Shown piece by piece: positions 23,548-30,586 of a stretch of 39,063 nt of DNA. The DNA is from CAZLXG01 sp964563585 (lineage in GTDB: Bacteria; Bacteroidota; Bacteroidia; Flavobacteriales; Flavobacteriaceae). The notes beneath the pieces were generated by a model that was not told the DNA's origin, searched no databases, and saw only the letters and a list, made by a program, of their open reading frames with translations. The position numbers and the translations under genes are program-made. Position 1 is the first letter of the stretch. Each line of letters starts with the position of its first letter. The stretch lies in assembly GCA_964563585.1 (NCBI GenBank), contig CAZLXG010000012.1, positions 1-39,063 on the forward strand. The letters run 5' to 3'.

Positions 23548-23950
23548 CTTTAACTACGAAACTGATTTTTTATTAGATGATAATGAACTGATTGCAGTAT
23601 GGGTATCAAAAGTGATTTCTAATGAGGGATTTAAAGAAGACGAAATAAATTATATTTTTTGTGATGATGAATATCTTCATAAATTAAATGTAGAATTTCT
23701 TAATCACGATACATTTACTGACATTATTAGCTTTGATTATTCTGTCGGAAAAATAATACAAGGAGATATTTTTATTTCCATAGAAAGAGTTAAAGAAAAC
23801 GCTAAGAATTTTGATGTTACTTTTCTTGATGAACTAAACCGTGTCATCGTTCATGGTGTTTTACATTACTGTGGCTATAAAGATAAAACGGAAAAAGACG
23901 CTAGTTTAATGCGTGAAAAAGAAAATCACTACTTAACTCAAATAGTTTGA
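23540..23950 (+). CDS. ybeY: Endoribonuclease / rRNA maturation factor YbeY
   Basis: Metal-dependent RNase involved in 16S rRNA 3'-end maturation and ribosome quality control. The 136-aa protein has NHDTFTDIISFDY (the family N-H-D-T-D-I-L-S-F pattern), GDIFIS and the metal-site region ELNRVIVHGVLHYCGYKD. Two zinc ligands of the HxxxHxxxxxH motif are present (H105, H109), while the third position is Asp115 instead of His. As I recall, this GYKD form is common in Bacteroidota. The start overlaps the end of the DUF4175-like gene by 8 bp. mnmG follows after a promoter and a parS site. Confidence 0.93.
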   Translation: MISFNYETDFLLDDNELIAVWVSKVISNEGFKEDEINYIFCDDEYLHKLNVEFLNHDTFTDIISFDYSVGKIIQGDIFISIERVKENAKNFDVTFLDELNRVIVHGVLHYCGYKDKTEKDASLMREKENHYLTQIV

Positions 23951-23975
23951 TGTATAAGAATTCAATGTATATTTG
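23946..23975 (+). promoter_or_regulatory. Promoter of mnmG (-33 and -7 boxes)
   Basis: TTTG at 23946-23949, an 18-nt spacer and TATATTTG at 23968-23975 give one of the best -33/-7 pairs in the window. The -33 box overlaps the ybeY stop codon. Transcription should start near 23981, just before the parS-type palindrome. Confidence 0.7.
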
Positions 23976-23993
23976 CGGGCTTAAATAATTAGA

Positions 23994-24011
23994 GTGTTCC
24001 ACGTGGAACAC
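23994..24011. promoter_or_regulatory. parS: parS-type centromere site (ParB binding), copy 1
   Basis: GTGTTCCACGTGGAACAC is a perfect 18-bp palindrome whose inner 16 bp, TGTTCCACGTGGAACA, equals the chromosomal parS consensus type: B. subtilis has TGTTTCACGTGAAACA, and pseudomonads carry the TTCCACGTGGAA form. ParB loads as a CTP-dependent clamp at such sites to segregate the origin region. It lies between the mnmG promoter and its ATG, so bound ParB could hinder mnmG transcription. Confidence 0.88.
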
Positions 24012-24026
24012 ATAATCAAAACAATT

Positions 24027-25898
24027 ATGTTTAACGAGGTTTATGATGTTGTCGTTGTTGGTGCCGGCCATGCAGGAAGTGAAGCTGCTGCTGCTGCTGC
24101 TAATTTAGGAAGCAAAACATTGCTTATAACTATGAGCCTGCAAAACATTGCGCAAATGTCTTGTAACCCTGCTATGGGCGGAATTGCGAAAGGACAGATT
24201 GTTAGAGAGATTGATGCGCTTGGTGGTTACAGTGGAATTGTTTCAGATACATCGGCGATTCAGTTTAAAATGTTGAATAAATCTAAAGGACCAGCTATGT
24301 GGAGCCCGAGAGTACAAAGCGATAGAATGCGTTTTGCTGAGGACTGGAGATTGCTTTTAGAAGGAACACCAAATTTAGATTTTTATCAAGAAATGGTTTC
24401 TGGTTTATTAGTTGAAAAAGGGAAAGTTGTTGGAGTAAAAACGTCGTTAGGTGTTGAGGTAAAATCTAAATCTGTTGTGCTAACTAATGGTACTTTTTTA
24501 AACGGATTAATTCATATAGGTGATAAGAATTTTGGAGGAGGAAGAGCTGGAGAAAAAGCAGCTACAGGAATTACAGAACAGCTTCTTGATTTAGGTTTTG
24601 ATTCCGGAAGGATGAAAACAGGAACACCACCAAGAGTTGATGGAAGATCGCTTGATTATTCTAAAATGATTGAACAACCAGGAGATGAAAATCCTGAGAA
24701 ATTTTCTTATTTAGATATTACTAAACCATTGACAAATCAAAGATCTTGTCATATGACTTATACAAGTTTAGAAGTTCATGACTTACTTCGTGAAGGCTTT
24801 GATAGGTCGCCAATGTTTAATGGTAGAATTAAAAGTGTAGGACCAAGATATTGTCCTTCGATAGAAGATAAAATAAATCGTTTTGCAGATAAAGATAGAC
24901 ATCAATTGTTTGTAGAACCAGAAGGGTGGAATACCTGTGAGGTTTATGTAAATGGGTTTTCAACATCGCTTCCAGAAGATGTTCAATTTAAAGCAATGCG
25001 TTCTGTTGTTGGATTTGAAAAGGTGAAGTTTTTTAGACCAGGTTACGCTATTGAATATGATTATTTTCCACCAACACAATTAAAACATACGTTAGAAACT
25101 AAGTTGGTTGAAGGCTTATATTTTGCTGGACAAATTAACGGAACTACAGGATATGAAGAAGCTGCTTCGCAAGGTCTAATGGCAGGAATAAACGCCAGTT
25201 TAAAGGTGCAAGAAAAAGAAGCTTTTACCTTAAGAAGAGATGAAGCTTACATAGGTGTTTTGATAGATGATTTAATTACTAAAGGCACAGAAGAGCCTTA
25301 TAGAATGTTTACTTCTAGAGCTGAATATAGAACATTATTACGTCAAGATAATGCTGATTTAAGGTTAACGCCTAAAGGATTTGAAATTGGTTTAGCAAGC
25401 GAAAAGCGTTTACGAAGAATGGAAAAGAAGCACAATGCTGCCGAGAAATTCGTTAAGTTTTTTAGTGATACAAGCGTGAAACCAGAAGAAGCAAATCCTG
25501 TTTTAGAATCAAAAGGTTCGGCATTAGTTAGGCAGTCTGATAAGATGTTTAAAATATTTTCTAGACCTAATATTACTATTGATGATGTTCGAAAGTTTAA
25601 AGCTGTTGAGCAATATATTATTGATAATAATTTGGATAACGAAGTTATTGAGCAAACAGAAATTCAAGTTAAATATTCTGGATATATAGCAAAAGAAAAG
25701 AACAATGCAGATAAATTAACGAGGTTAGAATATGTGAAAATTCCAGAGAATTTTGATTATTCACAAATCAAGTCGATGAGTTTTGAAGCACGAGAAAAAC
25801 TTAAAAAAATTCAGCCTACAACCGTATCACAAGCATCAAGAATTAGCGGTGTTTCGCCTAACGATATTTCGGTGTTATTGGTTTATATGGGAAGATAG
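24027..25898 (+). CDS. mnmG: tRNA uridine-5-carboxymethylaminomethyl modification enzyme MnmG (GidA)
   Basis: FAD-dependent subunit that, with MnmE, installs the (carboxymethyl)aminomethyl group at wobble U34 of several tRNAs. It starts MFNEVYDVVVVGAGHAGSEA, with the dinucleotide-binding GAGHAG at residues 11-16. It continues with MSCNPAMGGIAKGQIVREID, then KTGTPPRVDGRS, and FAGQINGTTGYEEAASQG near residue 370. The C-terminal helical domain ends SRISGVSPNDISVLLVYMGR. A GTG 33 bp upstream is in frame, but its codons are the parS palindrome itself; ATG 24027 gives the normal 623 aa. It is flanked on both sides by parS sites, and mnmG is often origin-proximal in bacteria. Confidence 0.97.
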   Translation: MFNEVYDVVVVGAGHAGSEAAAAAANLGSKTLLITMSLQNIAQMSCNPAMGGIAKGQIVREIDALGGYSGIVSDTSAIQFKMLNKSKGPAMWSPRVQSDRMRFAEDWRLLLEGTPNLDFYQEMVSGLLVEKGKVVGVKTSLGVEVKSKSVVLTNGTFLNGLIHIGDKNFGGGRAGEKAATGITEQLLDLGFDSGRMKTGTPPRVDGRSLDYSKMIEQPGDENPEKFSYLDITKPLTNQRSCHMTYTSLEVHDLLREGFDRSPMFNGRIKSVGPRYCPSIEDKINRFADKDRHQLFVEPEGWNTCEVYVNGFSTSLPEDVQFKAMRSVVGFEKVKFFRPGYAIEYDYFPPTQLKHTLETKLVEGLYFAGQINGTTGYEEAASQGLMAGINASLKVQEKEAFTLRRDEAYIGVLIDDLITKGTEEPYRMFTSRAEYRTLLRQDNADLRLTPKGFEIGLASEKRLRRMEKKHNAAEKFVKFFSDTSVKPEEANPVLESKGSALVRQSDKMFKIFSRPNITIDDVRKFKAVEQYIIDNNLDNEVIEQTEIQVKYSGYIAKEKNNADKLTRLEYVKIPENFDYSQIKSMSFEAREKLKKIQPTTVSQASRISGVSPNDISVLLVYMGR

Positions 25899-25906
25899 TT
25901 TTTAAA

Positions 25907-25922
25907 TGTTCCACGTGGAACA
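25907..25922. promoter_or_regulatory. parS: parS-type centromere site (ParB binding), copy 2
   Basis: TGTTCCACGTGGAACA, identical to the 16-bp core of the site at 23995-24010, begins 9 bp after the mnmG stop. Two exact 16-bp palindromes 1.9 kb apart are not expected by chance in this AT-rich DNA. Confidence 0.87.
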
Positions 25923-25954
25923 AACGCTTTTTTAATATAATTTGTTTTAGTTTT

Positions 25955-25980
25955 GTCATTCCGCACTCGGTTCGGAATCC
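25955..25980. repeat. Short intergenic inverted repeat, copy 2
   Basis: GTCATTCCG, the centre CACTCGGTT, then CGGAATCC: ATTCCG (25958-25963) pairs with CGGAAT (25973-25978). It is related to the copy at 15534-15557, sharing GTCATTCC and GGAATC. It ends 6 bp before the next start codon, so it forms part of that leader. Confidence 0.55.
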
Positions 25981-25986
25981 ATTTTT

Positions 25987-26838
25987 ATGAGTGAGCCAAC
26001 TACATTTTTAAAAGTAAAAGACTACTCAGTTTCAGGAGAAGAATTTGAGTTGATTCATAATTCTGAATTTGATTATTTAGAAACCACTCCGCTGCCTTCT
26101 TCAGAAAATCTACCTAATTATTATAAAAGTGAAGACTATATTTCTCATACAGATTCTAAAAGAAATCTATTTGAAAAAGCATATCATATAGTTAAAAAAA
26201 GCGCTTTAAAAAGAAAGCTAAAATTAATCAATTCATTTAATTCAGAAGAAAAAAATCTTTTAGATATTGGGTGTGGAACAGGTGATTTTTTACAAATTTC
26301 AAAAGATAATAATTGGAATGTTTCTGGAATTGAACCAAACGAACGAGCAAGAAATATAGCCAATAAGAAAACGAATAATTCAGTTTTCGAAACAGAGCAA
26401 TTACTAGTCTTTGAAGACAATAGTTTTGATGTAATAACGCTTTGGCATGTGTTGGAGCATTTACCAAATTTAGAAGAGCACATTGCTGTTTTTAAAAGAT
26501 TATTAAAACCAAACGGAACTTTAATAATTGCGGTACCAAATTATAAAAGTTACGATGCTAAACATTATAAAATTTTTTGGGCAGCTTTTGATGTGCCAAG
26601 ACACCTTTGGCATTTTTCACAAGCATCAATTTCGAAATTAGTTTCATTAAAAAAAATGGTTGTAGTAAAAACAAAGCCTATGTTTTTTGATGCGTTTTAT
26701 GTGAGCCTACTTTCTGAAAAATATAAATCGGGAAAAATGAATTTTATCAAAGGGTTTTGGATAGGTTGTTTTTCAAATTTAAAAGCTATTCAAACAAAAG
26801 AGTTCTCTTCTTTAATTTACATCATTAAAAACAGCTAA
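25987..26838 (+). CDS. Class I SAM-dependent methyltransferase
   Basis: 283-aa Rossmann-fold methyltransferase of the Methyltransf_23/UbiE-like type. Motif I is LLDIGCGTGDF (about residues 91-101) for SAM binding. The acidic residue of motif II is in VSGIEPNERA, and motif IV is DVITLWHVLEHLPNLEEH. A C-terminal cap contains VPRHLWHFSQASI, a pattern frequent in enzymes acting on surface-polysaccharide or quinone-like substrates, but the substrate cannot be assigned. It lies between the second parS site and a spacer with a hairpin. No glycosyltransferase or other biosynthetic partner is adjacent. Confidence 0.85.
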   Translation: MSEPTTFLKVKDYSVSGEEFELIHNSEFDYLETTPLPSSENLPNYYKSEDYISHTDSKRNLFEKAYHIVKKSALKRKLKLINSFNSEEKNLLDIGCGTGDFLQISKDNNWNVSGIEPNERARNIANKKTNNSVFETEQLLVFEDNSFDVITLWHVLEHLPNLEEHIAVFKRLLKPNGTLIIAVPNYKSYDAKHYKIFWAAFDVPRHLWHFSQASISKLVSLKKMVVVKTKPMFFDAFYVSLLSEKYKSGKMNFIKGFWIGCFSNLKAIQTKEFSSLIYIIKNS

Positions 26839-26859
26839 AATCAATTTATACAAACCTGA

Positions 26860-26905
26860 TTTAGTGTTTCCTGTTAGAAACGCCTAAACACCAGTTGATT
26901 TTTTT
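26860..26905 (+). terminator. Possible terminator after the methyltransferase gene
   Basis: TTTAGTGTTTC (26860-26870) pairs imperfectly with GAAACGCCTAAA (26877-26888), and a run of seven T occurs at 26899-26905. The 10 nt between stem and T tract makes it weaker than the other terminators. Confidence 0.4.
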
Positions 26906-27013
26906 AAATTGCCTTAAAACGCTTTATCTGAATTCGCTTTTAATAGATATTAGTTATTAATAGATAAAAACACATAAACATTCGTTATATGTTAAATTCA
27001 AAATAATTTCGCA

Positions 27014-27042
27014 TTGTTTTATATTCTACTTTATTATTTTTG
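27014..27042 (+). promoter_or_regulatory. Promoter of the OmpH-like lipoprotein gene
   Basis: TTG at 27014-27016, an 18-nt spacer and TATTTTTG at 27035-27042 match the Bacteroidota -33/-7 consensus. The ATG at 27064 is 21 nt further on. Confidence 0.65.
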
Positions 27043-27063
27043 TGCCGATTAAAAAACTAGAAA

Positions 27064-27582
27064 ATGAAGAATATAATTTATGTAGTATTAGCAGTGTTGA
27101 TTTTTACTTCTTGTCAAGAACAACAGAAAATCGGATTTGTAGATAACGGAAAAGTTATAAACGATTATCAAGAAAAATTAGACCTTGAAGCCCAATTTAA
27201 AGTTAAGAAAGAAGCTTTCAGAAAAAAGTTTGATAGTATAGATCAAGCGTTTCAAGTAGAGGTACAAGCATTTCAAGTGGCAGCACAAAAAATGGCTCAA
27301 GCAAAAGCACAAGCAAAATACCAAGAACTTGGTCAGAAAAAACAAATACAGGATCAACAAAAACAAGTAGAAGCACAACAGTTTCAACAAGAATTTCAGG
27401 TTGGAATAGATTCTATTATAGTTAAAGTAAAAGACTTTGTAAAAGATTACGGAAAAACAAATGGCTACACTTATATTTTAGGTACAAGTGATGTAGCTGC
27501 GAATGTTTTATATGGTATTGATGAAAACGATTTAACTCAAACTATTTTAGACGCATTAAACGCTGTGAATAAAAAGGAATAA
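27064..27582 (+). CDS. OmpH/Skp-like periplasmic chaperone, predicted lipoprotein
   Basis: 172-aa protein with a lipoprotein signal (LIFTSC, lipidated Cys17) followed by QKIGFVDNGKVINDYQEKLD, the OmpH/Skp family start. A long Gln/Lys/Ala-rich coiled coil (about residues 45-125, many AQ, KQ and FQ pairs) forms the tentacle. It ends with the conserved strand YTYILGTSDVAANVLYG and DLTQTILDALN. Skp-like trimers hold unfolded outer-membrane proteins in the periplasm. Lipidation would tether this one to a membrane, unlike E. coli Skp. The coiled coil is unusually Gln-rich. It has its own good promoter. Confidence 0.85.
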   Translation: MKNIIYVVLAVLIFTSCQEQQKIGFVDNGKVINDYQEKLDLEAQFKVKKEAFRKKFDSIDQAFQVEVQAFQVAAQKMAQAKAQAKYQELGQKKQIQDQQKQVEAQQFQQEFQVGIDSIIVKVKDFVKDYGKTNGYTYILGTSDVAANVLYGIDENDLTQTILDALNAVNKKE

Positions 27583-27646
27583 ATAAAAATTAAACCATAA
27601 ACAATTAAAAATCAAATATTTACTTAATTTTTTTAATTTGTATTTT

Positions 27647-28307
27647 ATGAAAACCAACCAACAACGTATTGCTTTAAGTGCCTATTTTTTTTATGCCGGG
27701 AGATTACTTTGCGTCTTGAGCGTCCCGAATACCAACAATTAAAGCGTTTTTTAATTTAAATGATGCGTAATAGGTATTATACTTTTAGTAATGCCAATTA
27801 GCACATTAGCAGATACCATTACTTCGGTTTGGATGGTTTCAAAATTAAATAATGGAGACCCATTGTTCGTATCATTTTTAGTTTTTGTAAGTACGCTTAT
27901 TAGTGTTTCTTTTGCACAAACCACTTTTGTTTGAGTAGTAATGTTGTACTTTTTTGCATTAGTATGCGCGTATTAAATATTGTAATGAATGCGCAAACCA
28001 TATCACTTCAAAAAAAATTTAAAAGGAATATTAACAGCTATTCTATTTCCACATTTTTGGTCTGTTTTAATTGGGTTTTGTTTGGTAGGCGCTGGAGTTA
28101 TCTGCAATTTCCCCGATGACTTATATGTTGGCAGGGAAATCTAAAAAACATTATTCAGGAATGGCAACTTCAATTATAGGAACTTATGCTACAGTCGGCA
28201 TGTTTATAGGTTCGCCATTAATAGGGTATTTATCACATGGATTTGGGTTGAAAAATGCCTTTTTAACTTTAGCTTTTTGCGGAATTATGTTTATTCCAGT
28301 TTCATAA
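27647..28307 (+). pseudogene. Decayed MFS transporter gene (YbjJ-like)
   Basis: Remnant of a major facilitator superfamily permease. Reading across frames from ATG 27647 gives MKTNQQRIALSAYFF, then (new frame) FAS-stop-ASRIPTIKAFFNL followed by NDA, where TGA at 27717-27719 stands in place of the conserved Trp of FASWASRIP. Then come GIILLVMPIS, SKLNNGDPLFVSFLVFVS, another stop (27932-27934), SMRVLNIVMNAQTISLQKKF, WSVLIGFCLVGAGV, and finally SGMATSIIGTYATVGMFIGS, ending GLKNAFLTLAF. At least two stops and four frame changes are needed. The piece is about 220 codons against about 400 for an intact permease, so internal sequence is lost. It is clearly non-functional. Confidence 0.85.
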
Positions 28308-28345
28308 TTATTTTTTAAAAACCAGAAAAAAGAAACAAAATAGTT

Positions 28346-29266
28346 TTAGTTAGGAACATAAAAAGAAAAGGCTTTTGGAATTATTGAAACAGTTAAATTT
28401 CCAGTTCCAAGTAATTCACCATCGGCTTGAATAAACGGTTTATCTTCATCTAAAATGGTAACAGTAATTGTATCAGATTTAAAAGTTTTATAATCTTCTA
28501 ATTTAACCACTGTGCCGCTAAACATTTTTGTTGTGTGTCTTAAAACCGTTAATTTATTATAATCGCCAGCAACACTTATATCAAACAAACCATCTTCAGT
28601 ATTTGGGTTTTCAGTAAGTAGCATACCGCCGCCAGCATATTTACATAAACCAATTAAAATCATTAAAGATTTACCCTCAATAATTTCAGAATTAATGGTT
28701 GTTTTTGAGTTGAAATTTTTAAATAAAAACAGAGTTTTAATCGTTCCAACAACATAAGCTAAAGCTCCAAAGTGTTTTATATTACTTGAATTTTTTACAA
28801 CATGACCATCAAAACCAACACCCAAAAGATTATTAAAATAGGTTGTTGTATTTTCTACTTCAACTTGACCAATATCTTGTTGTTTTACAATACCATTTTT
28901 TATGATTTGAATGGCTGTTTCAATATTTTTCGGAATGTTATACGTCCTTACCCAATCGTTTCCCGTTCCAATAGGAATCACACCAATATTAACCGTGTTT
29001 GAAGAGGTAAATTTTTGTGACATAACACCATTTACAACATTATGTAAAGTGCCATCGCCACCAATACAAATAATATTTAAAATGTCTTTTGAAATAGCTT
29101 CTTGTACAAGTTCTGAAGCATGATTTGAATATTCTGTAAATTTATAAGTATAATCAAAGTCATATTGATTTAGAAGGCTTTCAATTTTTGGCCATTTTTT
29201 ATTTGCAGAGCCATTCCCCGAGGTTGGATTAATAATAACAAACCAAGGTTTTGAAGACGCTTCCAT
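28346..29266 (-). CDS. Diacylglycerol/lipid kinase family protein (YegS/DgkB type)
   Basis: 306-aa soluble lipid kinase related to DgkB/YegS, phosphorylating diacylglycerol or another lipid alcohol. It shows NPTSGNGSANKKW near residue 13, the nucleotide-binding IGGDGTLHNVVNG (about 74-86), GVIPIGTGNDWVRTY (about 99-113), and GVGFDGHVV and GGGMLLTENP in the C-terminal beta-sandwich domain. The start codon overlaps the holB stop by one base (TAATG), so the two are translationally coupled. Which lipid it uses cannot be read from sequence. Confidence 0.9.
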   Translation of the reverse strand: MEASSKPWFVIINPTSGNGSANKKWPKIESLLNQYDFDYTYKFTEYSNHASELVQEAISKDILNIICIGGDGTLHNVVNGVMSQKFTSSNTVNIGVIPIGTGNDWVRTYNIPKNIETAIQIIKNGIVKQQDIGQVEVENTTTYFNNLLGVGFDGHVVKNSSNIKHFGALAYVVGTIKTLFLFKNFNSKTTINSEIIEGKSLMILIGLCKYAGGGMLLTENPNTEDGLFDISVAGDYNKLTVLRHTTKMFSGTVVKLEDYKTFKSDTITVTILDEDKPFIQADGELLGTGNLTVSIIPKAFSFYVPN

Positions 29267-30420
29267 TATTCAGCTTTTTTATGAAGCAACCGCGTTAATT
29301 TTATAGATAAATCGGTTAAAATAATTTTAGAATTTCCGTTGCGTTCAATATGATAAATAGCCTCTTGTAGCTCGTTACTAATATCTAATATATTGTTGTT
29401 ATGAATAAAAGGCGCAAAATTTTCAAGTTTAAATTTTTCGATTTTCGGTTCTAAATAAACTAAACTTGTGGTGTTATAATTTAAGAGTAAAGCTTGCCTG
29501 AAAAAATCTAAACAGAAATGTAAAAATTGCTTTTGTGTTTCTCTTCCTGTTTTTGCAATATCTTCGCTCCACGAAATTAAATCGTGAATAGCAGCTTTAT
29601 TTCCTTTGGCTTTAAATGCAGCACGAATCCAAAAGACAAACCATTTTTCAAATTGTAAATCTTCAGAATCTTGATACACTAAATCGCAGGCTTTATTATA
29701 ATTTCCGTTAGATTGATGTGCGATTTTTGTAGCTACAGAAGTTTCTAAGCTATAATTTTTAATCAACGCTTTTATAATAACTTCTTCTGCCAAAGGCGGA
29801 AAATGTAATACTTGACAACGCGATCGAATGGTGTTAATTATTTGCTCTTCATCTTCAGCAATTAAAATAAAAATAGTTTTATTTGGCGGTTCTTCAATAA
29901 GCTTTAAAAGCTTGTTGGCACAAGCAATATTCATTTTCTCTGCCATCCAAATAAGCATCACTTTGTAACCGCCTTCGTAAGATTTTAATACTAATGATTT
30001 TACAATATCTTGCGCTTCATCCACACCTATTTGCCCTTGTTTATTATCCACACCAAGCAACTTATACCAATCGAATAAATTACCATAAGGCTGTTCTTTT
30101 AAAAGTTGTCGCCATTCTTCTATATAGTGTTTAGAAACAGGATGACTTTTTGCTTTACTGCTTGTAGTAACGGGGAAAGCAAAATGCAAATCGGGGTGTG
30201 AAACATTTTTAAATTTAAGATTACAAGCATCGTTTCCAGAACCATTTTCGCCATTAGTATTATCACACAAAAGATATTGTGCATAGGCAATTGCCATTGG
30301 AAGTGTACCGCATCCTTCTGGACCTACAAATAATTGAGCATGCGGAACTCTGCCATTATCAACACTTTGCGTTAAGTGTTTTTTAATGTGTTCTTGTCCT
30401 AAAATGTCTTCGAAAAGCAT
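29266..30420 (-). CDS. holB: DNA polymerase III subunit delta' (clamp loader)
   Basis: 384-aa AAA+ subunit of the replicative clamp loader that helps open the beta sliding clamp. It starts MLFEDILGQEHIKKHL and then HAQLFVGPEGCGTLPMAIAYA, where the P-loop has lost the Lys-Ser of an active Walker A, as expected for non-ATPase delta'. It has IGVDEAQDIVKSL, then KVMLIWMAEKMN and KLLKLIEEPPNKTIFIL, and sensor-1-like INTIRSRCQVLHF, matching the SRC motif. An extra loop follows the P-loop region (about residues 48-85). It is the first gene of a two-gene unit with the lipid kinase. A -7 box lies only 4 nt before its ATG. Confidence 0.93.
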   Translation of the reverse strand: MLFEDILGQEHIKKHLTQSVDNGRVPHAQLFVGPEGCGTLPMAIAYAQYLLCDNTNGENGSGNDACNLKFKNVSHPDLHFAFPVTTSSKAKSHPVSKHYIEEWRQLLKEQPYGNLFDWYKLLGVDNKQGQIGVDEAQDIVKSLVLKSYEGGYKVMLIWMAEKMNIACANKLLKLIEEPPNKTIFILIAEDEEQIINTIRSRCQVLHFPPLAEEVIIKALIKNYSLETSVATKIAHQSNGNYNKACDLVYQDSEDLQFEKWFVFWIRAAFKAKGNKAAIHDLISWSEDIAKTGRETQKQFLHFCLDFFRQALLLNYNTTSLVYLEPKIEKFKLENFAPFIHNNNILDISNELQEAIYHIERNGNSKIILTDLSIKLTRLLHKKAE

Positions 30421-30424
30421 GAAA

Positions 30425-30432
30425 CAAACCTA
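30425..30432 (-). promoter_or_regulatory. Promoter -7 box of holB, start-codon proximal
   Basis: The reverse strand reads TAGGTTTG (30432-30425), an exact TAnnTTTG match only 4 nt before the holB ATG. If real, the transcript begins at or next to the start codon (leaderless). Confidence 0.4.
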
Positions 30433-30551
30433 CATAATTTTTTTGTTATTAAATAGCATGAAATATTAAGGTAGATATAGTTTTTTAATAATTCTTTTGA
30501 AGCTATATCGTTTTCGTTAAAAAACTCATTTTTTAGCTTTGTTTTATTAGT

Positions 30552-30559
30552 TACATTTG
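30552..30559 (+). promoter_or_regulatory. Promoter -7 box of pgk
   Basis: TACATTTG matches TAnnTTTG exactly, 27 nt before the pgk ATG. A second match, TAGCTTTG at 30534-30541, lies just upstream and suggests tandem promoters. Confidence 0.55.
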
Positions 30560-30586
30560 TACTTTAATCACGCTAATATTAGAATA

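Noticed and set aside
23994..24026. GTG start giving an 11-residue longer MnmG
   Set aside because: The extra codons are the parS palindrome and its flank. The ATG at 24027 gives the canonical MnmG N-terminus and length.
27931..28307. Two small separate genes in the MFS remnant
   Set aside because: Both short frames are fragments of one permease read across frameshifts, with continuous similarity between them.
30044..30052. Exact DnaA box (TTATCCACA) inside holB
   Set aside because: Single box in coding sequence with no clustering; treated as chance.
30557..30586. TTG-initiated extension of pgk
   Set aside because: It overlaps the TACATTTG promoter box; the ATG at 30587 gives the usual N-terminus.
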